A stretch of DNA of 64,000 nucleotides from Platerodrilus igneus (taxonomy: Eukaryota > Arthropoda > Insecta > Coleoptera > Lycidae), in NCBI GenBank assembly GCA_036346225.1, contig JARFIW010001346.1, forward strand, positions 62,001-126,000, written 5' to 3'. A program made the translations under genes and the position numbers. This document shows, piece after piece, positions 32,763-43,587 of the stretch. How positions within the stretch are numbered: the first letter of the stretch is position 1; every line of letters starts with the position of its first letter. Below the pieces are notes generated by a model. That model saw only the letters and a list, made by a program, of their open reading frames with translations, was not told where the DNA came from and did no database searches.

Positions 32763-33923
32763 CTTGGGATTGGATGGATGCGTACCTCCATTGATTTCTA
32801 TTCTGGGCTAGCCTACACAACTCCCTGAAACCTCTACAGCCTACATCTTTTACTATCTGTGTGCAGTAGTCTAATCTAGGTCTGCCTCTTCTTCTCTTTT
32901 TCCTATCTCTGCTTCTAATATATTCCGCACTATTCCCTCATGCCGTAGTATGTGGCCTATCATCCTATCTCCTATTTTTACCGTTTCCACATATTTCTTT
33001 CTTCCCCTACCATTTTTAGTACCTCTTCGTTCTTAACTTTGTCTGTCCATGATATCTTCATCATACGCCTGTAACACCACATTTCAAAGGCTTCTACCTT
33101 TTTCTTGTCCGCTTCTCCTACTGTCCAGGCTTCACAGCCGTACAGTGCTGTGCTCCACACATATGTTTTAAGCAATCTTTTCCTTGTTTCTATGTTTGTG
33201 GTCTTTGAGCACAGTAGTTGCTTTTTCTTGTTAAATGTAGCACGACCTTGTGCTAATCTTTGTTTTATATCTTTTGTGCTTTTCCCATCTTGCGTTATTT
33301 GGCTTCCTAGATAGCAGAAATCCTTAACCTCTTGTAAGTTCGTGTTAAATACTTGTATTCTTGTTTTTGAATTATTTTCCCCACCTTTGCAAACTAGGAC
33401 TTTAGTTTTAGTTTTGTTAATTTTCATACCGTATCTCTCTGTTAGAACCGTTTCCATTTCATTAATAGCAGCTTCTAACTCTTCCTTGCTAGACGCTAAT
33501 ACCGCTATATCATCTGCAAATCTAAGCATATCAATTTTTTGTCCCTGCATAGTAATTCCAAATGTCTTCCTGCATTTGAAGTATTCATTGCCTCTTCTAT
33601 GTACAAGTTAAAAATCAATGGGGATAGGGCACATCCCTGTCTCACCCCTTTCCTAATGTTTACTTCTCTACGTTCCTGCTCTAATTCTATTACTGCTGTT
33701 TGCTTTTGTATAAGCTATGTACTATTCGTCTATCCCTATAACTCATTCCAATCTTTTGAGTATTTCAAACATTTTTTCCAATTTACATTGTCGAATGCTT
33801 TTCCAGATCTACAAACCCTATATACATGCTTTCCCTTTTCTATTGTTTTCTCCATTATCACTCTCAGAGCTAAAATAGCCTCCCGTGTTCCCCTGTTTCG
33901 CCTAAACCCAAATTGGTCTTCTC
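32763..33923 (-). pseudogene. RTE-type reverse transcriptase, palm to C-terminus
   Basis: Read on the minus strand. FGFRRNRGTREAILAL and FVDLEKAFDNVNW (first catalytic Asp) lie near 33,790-33,910, RKGVRQGCALSPLIFN near 33,640, and the catalytic MLRFADDIAVLA at about 33,527-33,494. After that come INKTKTKVLV, DFCYLGSQITQDGKS and EAFEMWCYRRMMKISW (to 32,978). The C-terminal RRGRPRLDYCTQIVKDVG region ends near 32,763. One-base shifts near 33,923, 33,740 and 33,560 break the frame, so no full protein is made. A cytoplasmic/nuclear ribonucleoprotein enzyme in active relatives. Confidence 0.8.
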
Positions 33924-35134
33924 CTAGTATTTCTTCAGCTCGTTTTCCATTCGTCTTTGCACAATTCTAGTTAATATTTTTGACACGTGTGCTGTCAAAC
34001 TTATTGTTCGAAAATTTTCACATCTATCGGCGCCTTTCTTTTTTGGTATAGTTGCTATGATGCTACGTTTGAAATCTTTGGGTATCTCGCCTGTCTCATA
34101 CATATAGCTTACAAGTTGGAAGAGACGTTCTGTTACTGCTTGTCCAGCGGCTTTTAGAGTTTCTGCTTGCACCTTATCTGTACCCGGCGCCTTACCATTT
34201 TTCGGACTCTTTAGTGCTAATTCAAACTCGTCTCGAAGTATAGGATATCCCAAGTCATCATTTTCAATGTCTGATTCCTGTTCTAATGCAGTTAGTTCCT
34301 CTCCTGCATATAAATTCCCTATATATTCTTGCCATCTACTCACTTTCTCTACGTTTTCTATAATGACGTTTCCTTGAGCGTCCCTTATATTTTTGCTATA
34401 CGGTTTTATATCCCTAAAATTCATTCTAATTAATTTGTATGCTTCGTCTGTCTTTCCTATTTCCATCTTAGTTTGTACTTCTTTGCACTTTTCATCAATC
34501 CATTGTTCTTTAGCTTTCCTGCATTTTCGAATAATTTCCCATTTTATGGCTTTGTATCTCTGTTTTCCTGTTTTGTCTGATTTATTTTTGTATTTTCGTC
34601 TTTTTTCTATTAAATTCACGATATCCTTTGTTATCCATGGTTTCTTATTTTCTTTTTGTGTATACCCCAAAATATCTCTGGCCGCCATGTCTAGGCTGGA
34701 TTTAATGTTATTCCATTCTGTTTCTACTTCCTTAGTTTCAGATATTTTCCCGATATCATTCAGCAATTCATTTGACTTTTTTTCGAATCTTACTTGAATA
34801 TCTTTATCTTTTAGTTTCTCTAAGTCCAAGTGCCCTTTTCCGTTCCTTTTTTTCAGATTTTTAAATTTAAGTGCGGCCTTCATAATTACGATGTTGTGGT
34901 CAGTATTTATATCTGCTTCTGGGTAGCTTCTACAGTCTTTTACTTGATTCCTAAACCGTTGTCTAACAAGAATGTAATCTATTTGATATCGTCCTATATC
35001 TCCTGGCATCTTCCACGTATATCGTCTTCTAGCATGATGTTGAAATAATGTGTTTGTGATGATTAAATTGTTCTTGTCGCAAAATTCTACCAGCCTATTT
35101 CCCCTATCGTTTCTCGTGCCTAAACCAAATAGAT
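33924..35134 (-). pseudogene. RTE endonuclease C-terminal part and RT N-terminal part
   Basis: The frame is open for about 400 codons on the minus strand. It begins in the endonuclease (GTRNDRGNRLVEFC), then GRYQIDYILVRQRFRN and DINTDHNIV, whose D-H pair belongs to the AP-endonuclease active site. A Lys-rich linker follows (AKEQWIDEKC), then the start of RT with LKSPKNGKAPGTDKVQAE, IPKDFKRSIIATIPKKKG and CENFRTISLTAHVSKILTRI. It ends at KKY-stop where one base is missing compared with the copy at 48,520-48,545. Confidence 0.8.
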
Positions 35135-35713
35135 CTACGACCGCTCCTCCCTACCCTCACATACCACTACATTAAAATCCCCCGTAATTATTAAATTTTC
35201 ATGTCCTTTTACGTATCTTAATATGTCTTCGATATCTTTGTAGATGGCTTCTACCTCTTCGTCACTGTAGCTAGAGGTGGGCATGTATACTTGTATTATT
35301 ACTGTATTTACCGGTTTAGATTCTAATCTAACCATGAGTACTCTTTCGTTCTTTTGTAAGTAATTTTCTACACAGTATCCTATCTTTTTCCGCATAACTA
35401 TCCCCACACCCAAATTTCCGTCCTCTGCCCCTGTATGAATTACCCTGAAGTCTCCACTCCAAAAATCCCCCGCCTCTAGCCACCGAACTTCGCTGATCCC
35501 TACTATGTCTAGTGATAACCTATTCATTTCGATTTTTAGGTTCTCTAGCTTACCTACTTGCTTCATACTTCTAACATTCCACGCTCCGACTCGCAGAATG
35601 TTCCCGACTCTCTTTTTTAACTTTCCGATCGCATCCTCCGAAGTAGTCCCCTCCCGGAGATCCGAATGGGGAACTATTTTAACTCCGGAATCTTTTACCC
35701 CAGAGAATGCCAT
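35135..35713 (-). pseudogene. RTE endonuclease N-terminal part
   Basis: The minus-strand frame starts near MAFSGVKDSGVK and contains RVGAWNVRSMKQVGKLEN, DIVGISEVRW (catalytic Glu), VGIVMRKK, VYMPTSSYSDEE and ITGDFNVV (catalytic Asp). It breaks at 35,135-35,150, where one base is missing in GGGAGGAGCGG; the copy at 47,330 has GGGAAGGAACGG and keeps the frame. Otherwise the domain is well preserved. Confidence 0.82.
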
Positions 35714-36017
35714 AATGTTTGTTACAATTTAAGTACGCTGTGTACTTGGGAGATAATGTGGTGGTTTCCCGTTGCCTTCCACATCGCGGTAGTGTGTCTT
35801 AGACTGCCATTCCGACCCCTATGGTCTCTGCCAATCTAAGTACCGAAAGAGCCGCTGCCCTCTTTCGGGGACCTGTCTTAGTCTGGTTCCTCACTAACGA
35901 CCCTACTACTTTGGTTGGACCTGTAGTTTGACTCTTTAGCTCATTAGAACACGCAAGCCATTTCACCTGTTCTAGTAATTTAGAACTTCGGCAAGGTGCA
36001 GGTCCATTCGAAATGGC
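35714..36017 (-). other. 5' region of the RTE-type LINE
   Basis: About 300 bases between the target-site duplication and the first endonuclease Met. No conserved protein was recognised; short minus-strand frames exist. It probably contains the internal promoter, since the element is near full length. Confidence 0.5.
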
Positions 36018-36030
36018 AGTTGCATCTCCA
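36018..36030. repeat. Target-site duplication of RTE-type LINE, right
   Basis: AGTTGCATCTCCA, identical to 30,704-30,716. Confidence 0.85.
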
Positions 36031-36120
36031 AGCAGCGGCAAATAGCATCTTTACCACGGTACATGTTTCACTATCATAATTTAATTTAAGACAAAACAAT
36101 TATTACATTTAACGGGAATT
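36018..36120 (-). repeat. Dispersed repeat family X, inverted copy, second half
   Basis: It continues the copy broken at 30,715: on the minus strand TTAAATGTAATAATTG, TTAAATTAAATTATGATAGT and GCCGCTGCTTGGAGATGCAA match 10,268-10,362. Confidence 0.75.
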
Positions 36121-36300
36121 GTGTGTGTGTGTGTATGTGTGTGTGTGTGTGTGTAAGTGTGTGCGTGTGCGTGCGCGTGTGCGTTAGCGTGTGCGTGTGC
36201 GTGTGCGTGTGCGTGTGCGTGTGCGTGTGCGTGTGCGTGTGCATGTGCGTGTGCGTGGGTGTGCGTGTGCATGTGCATGTGCGCGTGCGTGTGTGTGTGT
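36121..36300. repeat. (GT)n / (GTGTGC)n microsatellite
   Basis: GT dinucleotides changing into GTGTGC hexamers. Alternating purine-pyrimidine composition again favours Z-DNA. Poly-(Cys-Val) and poly-(His-Ala) frames here are artefacts. Confidence 0.95.
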
Positions 36301-37089
36301 GTTTTTTTTACAGTTGCAATATTTTTATTTCAACATAAATGAGTTACATTACTAATAAATACATGCACTGCATTCTCAATATCAGTATCTTCCCGCGGAA
36401 CCGCAATTAAGCATAACTTTACGAAAAGTGGTTTTTGCTTATACGCTCTTTTATGAGGATTAGATTAGGTAGAGGAGGCATATCGTTTGATATGATCCTG
36501 ATCCTGTCATGCCCCTTCGGGATAATTATCAGGTTAGTCCTTTTCCAAATGATAGTGTTCCGTTTATATTGTAAATAATAAAAGCTAAATTTTATTTTAT
36601 ATTGAGTTTGTTGATTATTTACGTTCGCCTCGGTATATTTAAATTTGTTAGTGTAAAATTTCCATGGTTTACTTGAAGCACGCGTCAACAAGTGCCGCGA
36701 GTGATAAAACTCTGTTACAGCGTAGTAACTGGAAAAACACACGAAGCCAGAGTATCGATTTGTCGTTCGAGCAGACCGCATCGCTGTTTTACATGTTCTA
36801 CATAGAACAAATTAATTAGATGAACCGCTTTTCCTAAGAACCACCGCTCTTGAAATAAATGTGCTTCGCTACACCTGCCAAAGAGAAGAGTAGTTTTTTG
36901 TTTACATCGTCTTTGTCGTTGACACGGCTTCGTGAACAACAAATAAGTGCTTTTAGTAAACGCTTGAACTGATTAAAACCACTAATTATATGTTGTTTGT
37001 TAAATTATCACTTAATTTTATATACAGTCCACTTTTCTCTACCAAAAAGCTATTCGTTATTTGTTAACTATTATTTTTCTATCGCTTCA
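36301..37089. other. No recognised feature
   Basis: AT-rich; the longest frame (36,419-36,781, minus) has no known domain and no support as a gene. Confidence 0.45.
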
Positions 37090-39000
37090 GTTATTTTACA
37101 GATAGGAAATTTTGTTTGTATAAAACATTCATTGTAAAATGCAGTTATCATATCGAATATTTGGTTTGCCAACGTCTTTATGACTTTAGCCTGGATTTTG
37201 TCAAGACCGGGTGCTTTTTTGTTACCACACCTTGCAATCGCCACAAGCACCTCACCTTACGTGAAGAGGGAAGGTTCTCCTCCTGTCGGTGTTCAAGGCC
37301 TGTTGCCATTGCCGTGTTGGCAAATCATGCTGTTCCGTAGATCCTATTGACTGTCCGAACCTTCCACGGGATTGTCATCAGGTATCAGCTCTTTTATTAA
37401 TGCCTTTGCCGAATCGTTCCAGTTAGAGGTGTTTTCGTCATCCATCTGCAACGTAGAGTAGATGGTTGGTGGTCTGATCTTATCTCTAACTATCCGATGT
37501 GGAACACCCCATGCGTCTCGCATCAGGTGTTTCTCTACAAATTTCGCTCAGGATTCTCGCTTGAATGTTTGTAGCTTGGTTTCGTATACAGCTTCTGTTT
37601 TTCGATACCTGGTCAAGTGGTATCTCCTTTTAATTTCCATAAGGGATTGCTGATATATTTTCCTGGCTTTTTTTGTTTGTTTTCTCAATGTCGAAAGCTC
37701 CTTGAACCATGGAGTTGGCCTGGGCTTTCGACATTTTGTTGCTTGTGATATCGCCCGATTCATAGCTTGGTGTATGGCTTTAGTGAGTTGTTTAGCGTAT
37801 TCGTGAACATTTCCTCTTTGTTGTATTATGAGTATCACATGGAAATTTTCTTTGAGTTTCTTTCCAGTTGTCCTTTTTAAGGTTGTATTTCCTACCTGTT
37901 GTTGGTGTATTGTCTCTGGAGGGTGGTGTCTCGAGTTGTCTGTTAAAATTGAAAGTGATTAGATTGTGATCACTTATTGTTGCCCTGCTCTGTACCCTTC
38001 AGTTGGATACATGTCGGTATGCACTGCCATTTGTCACCGTAATATCTATGTTGCTTTTTCCCTGGTTTTGCTTTCGAAAGTTGGCGGGTTATTAGGTTGG
38101 TCAATAATTTCTAGTTGTTGTTGGTGTAGAAACCGTTCGACCTTCTCCACCCCTGTTATCCGTGTCGTCGCAATGCCACAGTGGGGATTTGGCGTTGACA
38201 TCGACTGACAGAGTGGTTGCTAGATGGTTGTGCGTACGAAAACTGGTCTTTGCGTCTTTTAGGTATGCGTTCGGTTCGTGTCTGCATTGGAAGTAGCTCG
38301 TTGTTAATATAAATGGTTTCAAGCCGTTTTCTGTCACTTCGATGCACACGTAGTGTTCATTCTGGATGTCATGTATACGTGTTACGGCAATATTCTTGTT
38401 AAGAACTATCACCATTGCCATTGGTTTTCCCATTTGATGTTTACCCTGGCTGTGAAAGAAATGCCTGGAATCTTTCCGTGGGTCACGTGTGGTTCTTATG
38501 GGAGCAGGAGATCAAGGTTCAGTCTTTCCGCAAACTTCATTACCGTTGTGCTCCTCATCCCATTCAACCGACTAGTTTTCAGAGTGCGTATGTTGTTAAT
38601 GTTCGTCTAGTTTGTTTGTTATGCTATACGTTCGGGTATAACAGTCTGGCCACTTTTTTGAGTAGTCAAATGTTATTCGTCCGTGTGTGGCCGTGAATTG
38701 TTTGTATAGTTTGTTGAGGTTGAAGGTTTTCCTTCTTCTGTCGTGTACCTGCTACACCAGTACAGTAAGTTGTTGTACGTCTGTTGGGAGAGCGCTGCAT
38801 CGTAGCTGTATCCGGTCAATCGCCTCTGGTACGGGAAATACTATTCTGTGTTGGTTAGAGTGTTTGGTTTTGATTAGATGTATCAACGCTAGTGTAAGCG
38901 TCAAGATCTCTTCCAGCTTAGCTAGCTTCCTTCTAATTTCTATGTAGTCATATATCACCAGTACCGGACAGTGTGGTGGTTGTTGCAGTGCCTGTTCTTG
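37090..39000 (-). pseudogene. 5' part of an R1/I-type LINE: endonuclease and start of RT, broken
   Basis: Read on the minus strand. EN-like text lies at 38,433-38,101 (AMVIVLNKNIAVTRI, YVCIEVTENGLK, LSVDVNAKSPLWHC, where GDFNAKSPLW is usual, so Gly-Asp has become Ser-Val-Asp). A linker follows at 37,838-37,548 (RPTPWFKELSTLRKQTKKAR). Then WGVPHRIVRDKIRPPT and the RT start, KKAPGLDKIQAKVIKTL, near 37,200. The 3' two-thirds of RT are missing. Stops and shifts are present. The layout matches R1, LOA or I-type LINEs; which one is uncertain. Confidence 0.72.
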
Positions 39001-39962
39001 TGAATATTAACTTACGGGAGTCTGTGTACTTGTGGTAATTTGAAAAGCGGGTGTTTCACAATTTTTCCTCATTTGAGGTTGGTATGATCCATCCTCTTTT
39101 ACCTCAGTCGGGTTAGGTCTTTTTTTATGTTTTCTAGTTAATCTGATTTTTATGATTTTAAGTCTGTCTAAGAGTCGTGAAGTTGGTGTATCAGTTTGCG
39201 TGCCGCTATGTTGATGTCGTTGTTCGTTGTGTGTGGTCTGTGTAATAATGTACTAATGTAATAATCTATTACATGTTAAAAAAATATATTTTTTAGTACG
39301 TTTAATATTAACTACTAACGACGTAGTGGTTGGTTTCTATACTAATTTGCGATGGCCGATCATGATGGTTTTAATTAAACTGTCATAATTTATAAATTTT
39401 CATCTCTAAAAGTTACTTGTGTATTAATTTAACTACTTTTTATAGAAAAACTCTCAATTTTGTGTGATAAATCATTGTTTTCTTTTTCTACGTGATGCCA
39501 CCTACCAGTAATTTCTTTTACCAAATAAACCTTGGATGTTAGGTTATTTATAGCAATTAGAAGGAATTTGCATGTTTTTACTCTAATTTCTTTGTTTGAT
39601 TTCAGCAAGACCGCTACCTTAATCCTTAAGCTCAAATTAATTAAAAACTTTTCATAACATAACCTGACTTCAAATTTTCTTATTTTTAATTGAAAAACCT
39701 TTCATTTAATAAACATTCTGGATGTATTTGTATTTTATTTTCTTAAAGCAAAATGGCCTTTATGTAATATACCATTAATATTCTATTTACAGTTATAAGG
39801 GGCTATCTAATTTTTTATTATTTGACAGCTGTCTGCATCTAGTGTTGAATGAAAAAACACTTACTTCATGTTAAAAGAGTAAATAGTCACGTCTAAATAT
39901 CTGCGTTTCTTTCAACTTGTACATTTCTTTGTTGAAATTTCTTTTATATTAAATTAATTAAC
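39001..39962. other. No recognised feature
   Basis: AT-rich with short frames only; includes a palindrome-poor, low-complexity stretch around 39,240-39,300. No gene could be supported. Confidence 0.45.
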
Positions 39963-42308
39963 ATGAACTACCTAGAGCAAAACGATAAAGAAAAAAGTGC
40001 GTTTACAATTGGAACTGGATTATGGCAGTTCAAGGTCATGTCATTTGGATTATGCAATGCCCCTGTTACTTTTGAAAGTTTGATGGAGTCGATACTACAT
40101 GGACTGTCCTGGTAGATTTCTCTGGTATACCTAGACGACGTGATAGTGTTAGGCGGGTCTTTTGAAGAACACTTTAAGAACCTAGAGGAGATATTCCAAA
40201 GATTACGCGGGGCAAACCTTACCTTGAGCCTTAAGAAATGTCAACTACTTGGAAAAGAAATGAAATACCTAGGATATGTTGTTTCGGAGACCTGAATAAA
40301 AGCTGACTCTGACAAGATAAAAACGGTACAAGAGTGGCCTACACCAGCAGATATACACCAACCACCCAGTTTTCTAGGATTGTGTACATATTACCGACTT
40401 TTTATACTTGGGTTTGCGAACATTGCCAAACAGTTGACGAAATTAACCGAAAATGGACAAGAATATAATTGAAATAACGACTGCTACACCGCATTTGAAC
40501 AACTGAAACGTACTAGTTACAGCACCAATTCTGAGTTATCCACGGATGGAGGAGAAATTTGTGTTGAATACGGATGCCAGTAACATAGCTATAGGAAGCG
40601 TTCTTTCTCAAGTGCAGGACGGACAAGAAAAAGTTACTGGGTATTTCAGCAAGGTCTTGTTGCGGTCAGAAAGGAACTATTGTGTGACAAGAAGGGAGCT
40701 GTTGGCCTTCGTCAAATCGTAGAGCACTTTTATAAGTACTTATATGGCTGTAAATTCCTTTTAAGAACAGACCATGTAGCACTAAAATGGTTACTGCAGT
40801 TTCGAAATCCTGAAGGGCAAGTTGCAAGGTGGATAAACGGCTGCAGAATTATGACTTTGACACAGAACATCGTGTAGGAACTACTAGCCATCGGAATGCA
40901 CACGCTCTATCAAGGAGACCTCATCCGGCAGACTGCAATCATTGCTCCAAGATGGAAGAGAAAATAAGTGTCGTTCATGGAATGACGGTAACCTATGATA
41001 CTTGGTAACCCGAAAGAATACGAAAAGATCAAAAGAATGACGCCGAATTAGGACGTATTATTGAGTGGAAAAGTAGAGGACAATGACCAGCTTGGAAAGA
41101 AATTAGTATTTCAATTAGGAGCCTGAAGGCATACTGGGCACAGTGGGACTCCTTGGTGATTGAAAATAGAATCTTGAAACGACATCTGGAGTGTGAAGAT
41201 GACACTGAGAGACGACTTCTAGTGATAATGCCGAGAAACGCAGTGCCGGAAGTGTTGCAGCAATTGCACGATGGTATTTCCAGAGGGCACTTTGGCGTGA
41301 AAACAACTCTCGAAAGAGTGAGGGGTAGATTCTATTTCGTGAACTGCAAAGAAGATGTGAAGGAGTGGTGCCGGAAATGTGAACTGTGTGCCTCTGGAAA
41401 TGGCTCGGTTACAAAACGGAAAGCCCCAATGAGACAGTATAACGTGGGGAATCCTTTCGAGAGGGTGGCCATTGATATAACTGGTCCGTTTCCTGAATCA
41501 GAAAAAGAAAATAAATACATCTTGGTTGCAATGGATTATTTTACCAAATGGCCGGAGGCGTATGCTATACCTAACAAGAAACCGAAACGGTTGCAGATGT
41601 ACTTGTGAGGAAGTTGTTTTGTCGCTTTGGAGTTTCGTTAGAATTACACTCCGATCAAGTTCGTAACTTTGAATCAGCGTTGTTTTAAAACGCCGGCAAG
41701 CATCTTGGAATCAGGAAAACTAGAACCACGCCAATTCTTTCACAATCGGATGGAATGGTTGAAAGAATGAACAGGAAGTTAGGAAAATACCTAGCCAAAG
41801 TTGTCTCTGAACATCAACAAGACTGGGATCAATATTTACATTTGTTCCTACTGGCGTACCGATCTTCGGTACATGACAGCACAGGATACTCTTCCGCTTG
41901 CGTGATGTTAGGACGTGAATTGCGGCTACCATGTGATTTTCGGTTGGATTTAAACCTGGAGAAGAACTCGCAGGTGAAGATTACGTTAGTAAGCTTCGTG
42001 AAAGATCAAATAGCATTCACGAAAACGTCCGAAAGAATATCCAGGCAGCAAGCGATCGAATGAAATCACAATATGACACGAGAGTACAAGAAGATGGTTA
42101 TCAACCTGGAGATTTAGTGTGGTTGTATAATCCACAAAGAAAGTGTGGGTTGACGCCAAAATTACAAAGACAATGGGAAGCCCCGTACGAAGTGTTAACA
42201 AGAATTAATGATGTAGTGTATCGGATAAGAAGATCTCCTGAGCTAAACCGAAAGTGGTTCACTTTGACCGTTTCGCATCCTACGCTGGCAACAACCAGGA
42301 TGGCTTGA
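39963..42308 (+). pseudogene. Gypsy-class retrotransposon pol, 5'-truncated and broken
   Basis: RT starts in mid-domain (EKSAFTIGTGLWQFKVMSFG) and has VYLDDVIVLGG (catalytic) near 40,120. RNase H has NTDASNIAIGSVLSQ, YCVTRRELLAFV and LRTDHVALKWL (40,560-40,800). The integrase zinc region is HFGVKTTLE to WCRKCELC (41,288-41,390). The core has DITGPF, VAMDYFTKWPEAY, LHSDQ (41,650) and VERMNRKL (41,756), giving D-D-E. The end is at 42,308 after YRIRRSPELNRKWF. At least six stops or shifts. Gag, protease and the 5' LTR are absent. A 3' LTR follows at 42,420. Confidence 0.87.
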
Positions 42309-42419
42309 ATAATGAGAATGGTGTTCGACGAGTTATTAATCATAACCAAATGTAGATTTTAAGAAGTTCATCTCTTAATGATTTATAACCAGTACTATGA
42401 TGACGATTTAAAAAATTAT

Positions 42420-42940
42420 TGTTACGAGCTACTATTAGGCAAAGCGCCGTAAGCAATGTGTATACTACAGAAGCCTAGAATTTGTTAGCATATACTGGAG
42501 TATGAATCATTCTTTTAATTCCGGGTATATATAAGACCGTTGATAAATGTAAGAGTTAGTCTATATCAGAATGTCGTATATAAATCATCTCGTATATAGT
42601 TAGTTGTTCGTTACGTTCTGAGTCTTTTAGTAAATATAAATCTGTGTTATGTGAACGTGTATATTGTACCACCAGCTTGTAAAATACATAAATAGACAAA
42701 AGTGTAATAAATAAATAGTAGTGTTAGTGTTGTTAATAAACCTATAGTTAAGAATTTAGTTTAAGAAGATATTAGTGCATGTAAGTAGCAACAGTGTGAT
42801 AGTCCATCATTGTAATTGGACAGAAAACAACTATAAATAAGGCATATACTGTTAATTAGACTTATGAATAGTGAGTAATATAGACTTTTATTTACTACTT
42901 GTTTTAAATTGGTGAAACGCGTTAGTAGTAGCCCGCTACA
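42420..42940 (+). repeat. 3' LTR of the Gypsy element
   Basis: 521 bases from TGTTACGAGCTACTA to TAGTAGTAGCCCGCTACA. The two ends are imperfect inverted repeats of about 18-20 bases. TATATATAAG at 42,526-42,535 is the likely core promoter. It follows the end of pol by 110 bases, and polymerase-like coding text resumes right after it, so the element appears to have inserted into the polymerase relic. No second LTR was found for comparison. Confidence 0.7.
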
Positions 42941-43587
42941 CTATGATGTAATTGAACCGTTTAGTTCCCATTACGTAAAGATTAAGGATTTGGGTCAGTT
43001 AGTGTCTTTTCAAATTAATTCTAAGCATACAAAGAAGCATTTTTGTAATCGTTGTCTCCACTACCTCATTTCAGAGGAAAAATTAATAAAATATGAATGA
43101 TTGCAAGATGAAACAACTGGGAATACCTAGGTTGTCTACAGAAGAAAATAAAATCCTCCGTTTTAGAAATTTTAGAAACAAAGTCAAAATTCCATTCATA
43201 GTATATGCCGCTTTATAGTGACTTTTAAAAAATACACAAAAGACGCTAAAAAGTTCCAAGGACATACCGCGTAATGTAGGGTATTATGTCAAATGTGAGT
43301 ACGATAACACGTTGTCGTTTTATTGGTCATATTGAGGATGAAGACTGCATAAATTGGTTTTTCAAAAGAACTACAACAGTTTGCAGAAGATGTTGAAACC
43401 GTTTTTTATGTGTCCATATGATATGACTCTGTTAACACTAGAACAGGAAGTTGCTTTCATAGCTGCAACACACTGCTATATTTGTGATAAACCATTTAGT
43501 GTTGGAGACATAAAGGTTCGTAATCATAATCATTTCATTTCTACTGATTATATAGAGGACCATGTAACGGGCATTTTTACAGCCTAA
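42941..43587 (+). pseudogene. Family B polymerase gene relic, copy B: exonuclease and HNH-like region
   Basis: Scattered frames in correct order: HYVKIKDLGQLVS and KKHFCNRCLHYLISEEKL (zinc motif, 42,975-43,085), KIPFIVYAAL (43,187-43,216), FSKELQQFAEDVETVF (43,360-43,410) and ATHCYICDKPFSVGDIKVRN (43,468-43,527), the endonuclease VII/HNH-like module. In relatives the exonuclease motif reads YADLE; here the Asp is Ala, followed by a stop. Several stops and shifts make it non-functional. The polymerase palm is missing from this copy. Confidence 0.72.

Larger units (their letters stand above)
30717..36017 (-). mobile_element. RTE-type LINE, nearly full length, flanked by a 12-13-bp target-site duplication
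   Basis: On the minus strand it runs from 36,017 (5') to a 3' tail of (ATG)n at 30,717-30,733. It encodes, with frameshifts, an AP-type endonuclease followed by reverse transcriptase with no RNase H. A microsatellite-like 3' tail instead of poly(A) and this endonuclease-RT layout fit the RTE clade; the clade call is inference. A 1-kb element (31,500-32,505) is inserted in its 3' region. The segment 3' of the RT gene includes a second, decayed RT C-terminal module. Other copies: 47,165-48,650 and 59,838-62,015. Confidence 0.85.

Noticed and set aside
33105..34797. Plus-strand open frames (up to 143 codons)
   Set aside because: Antisense shadows of the minus-strand LINE reverse transcriptase.
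36081..36342. Poly-(His-Ala) and poly-(Cys-Val) open frames
   Set aside because: By-products of the (GT)n/(GTGTGC)n tract.
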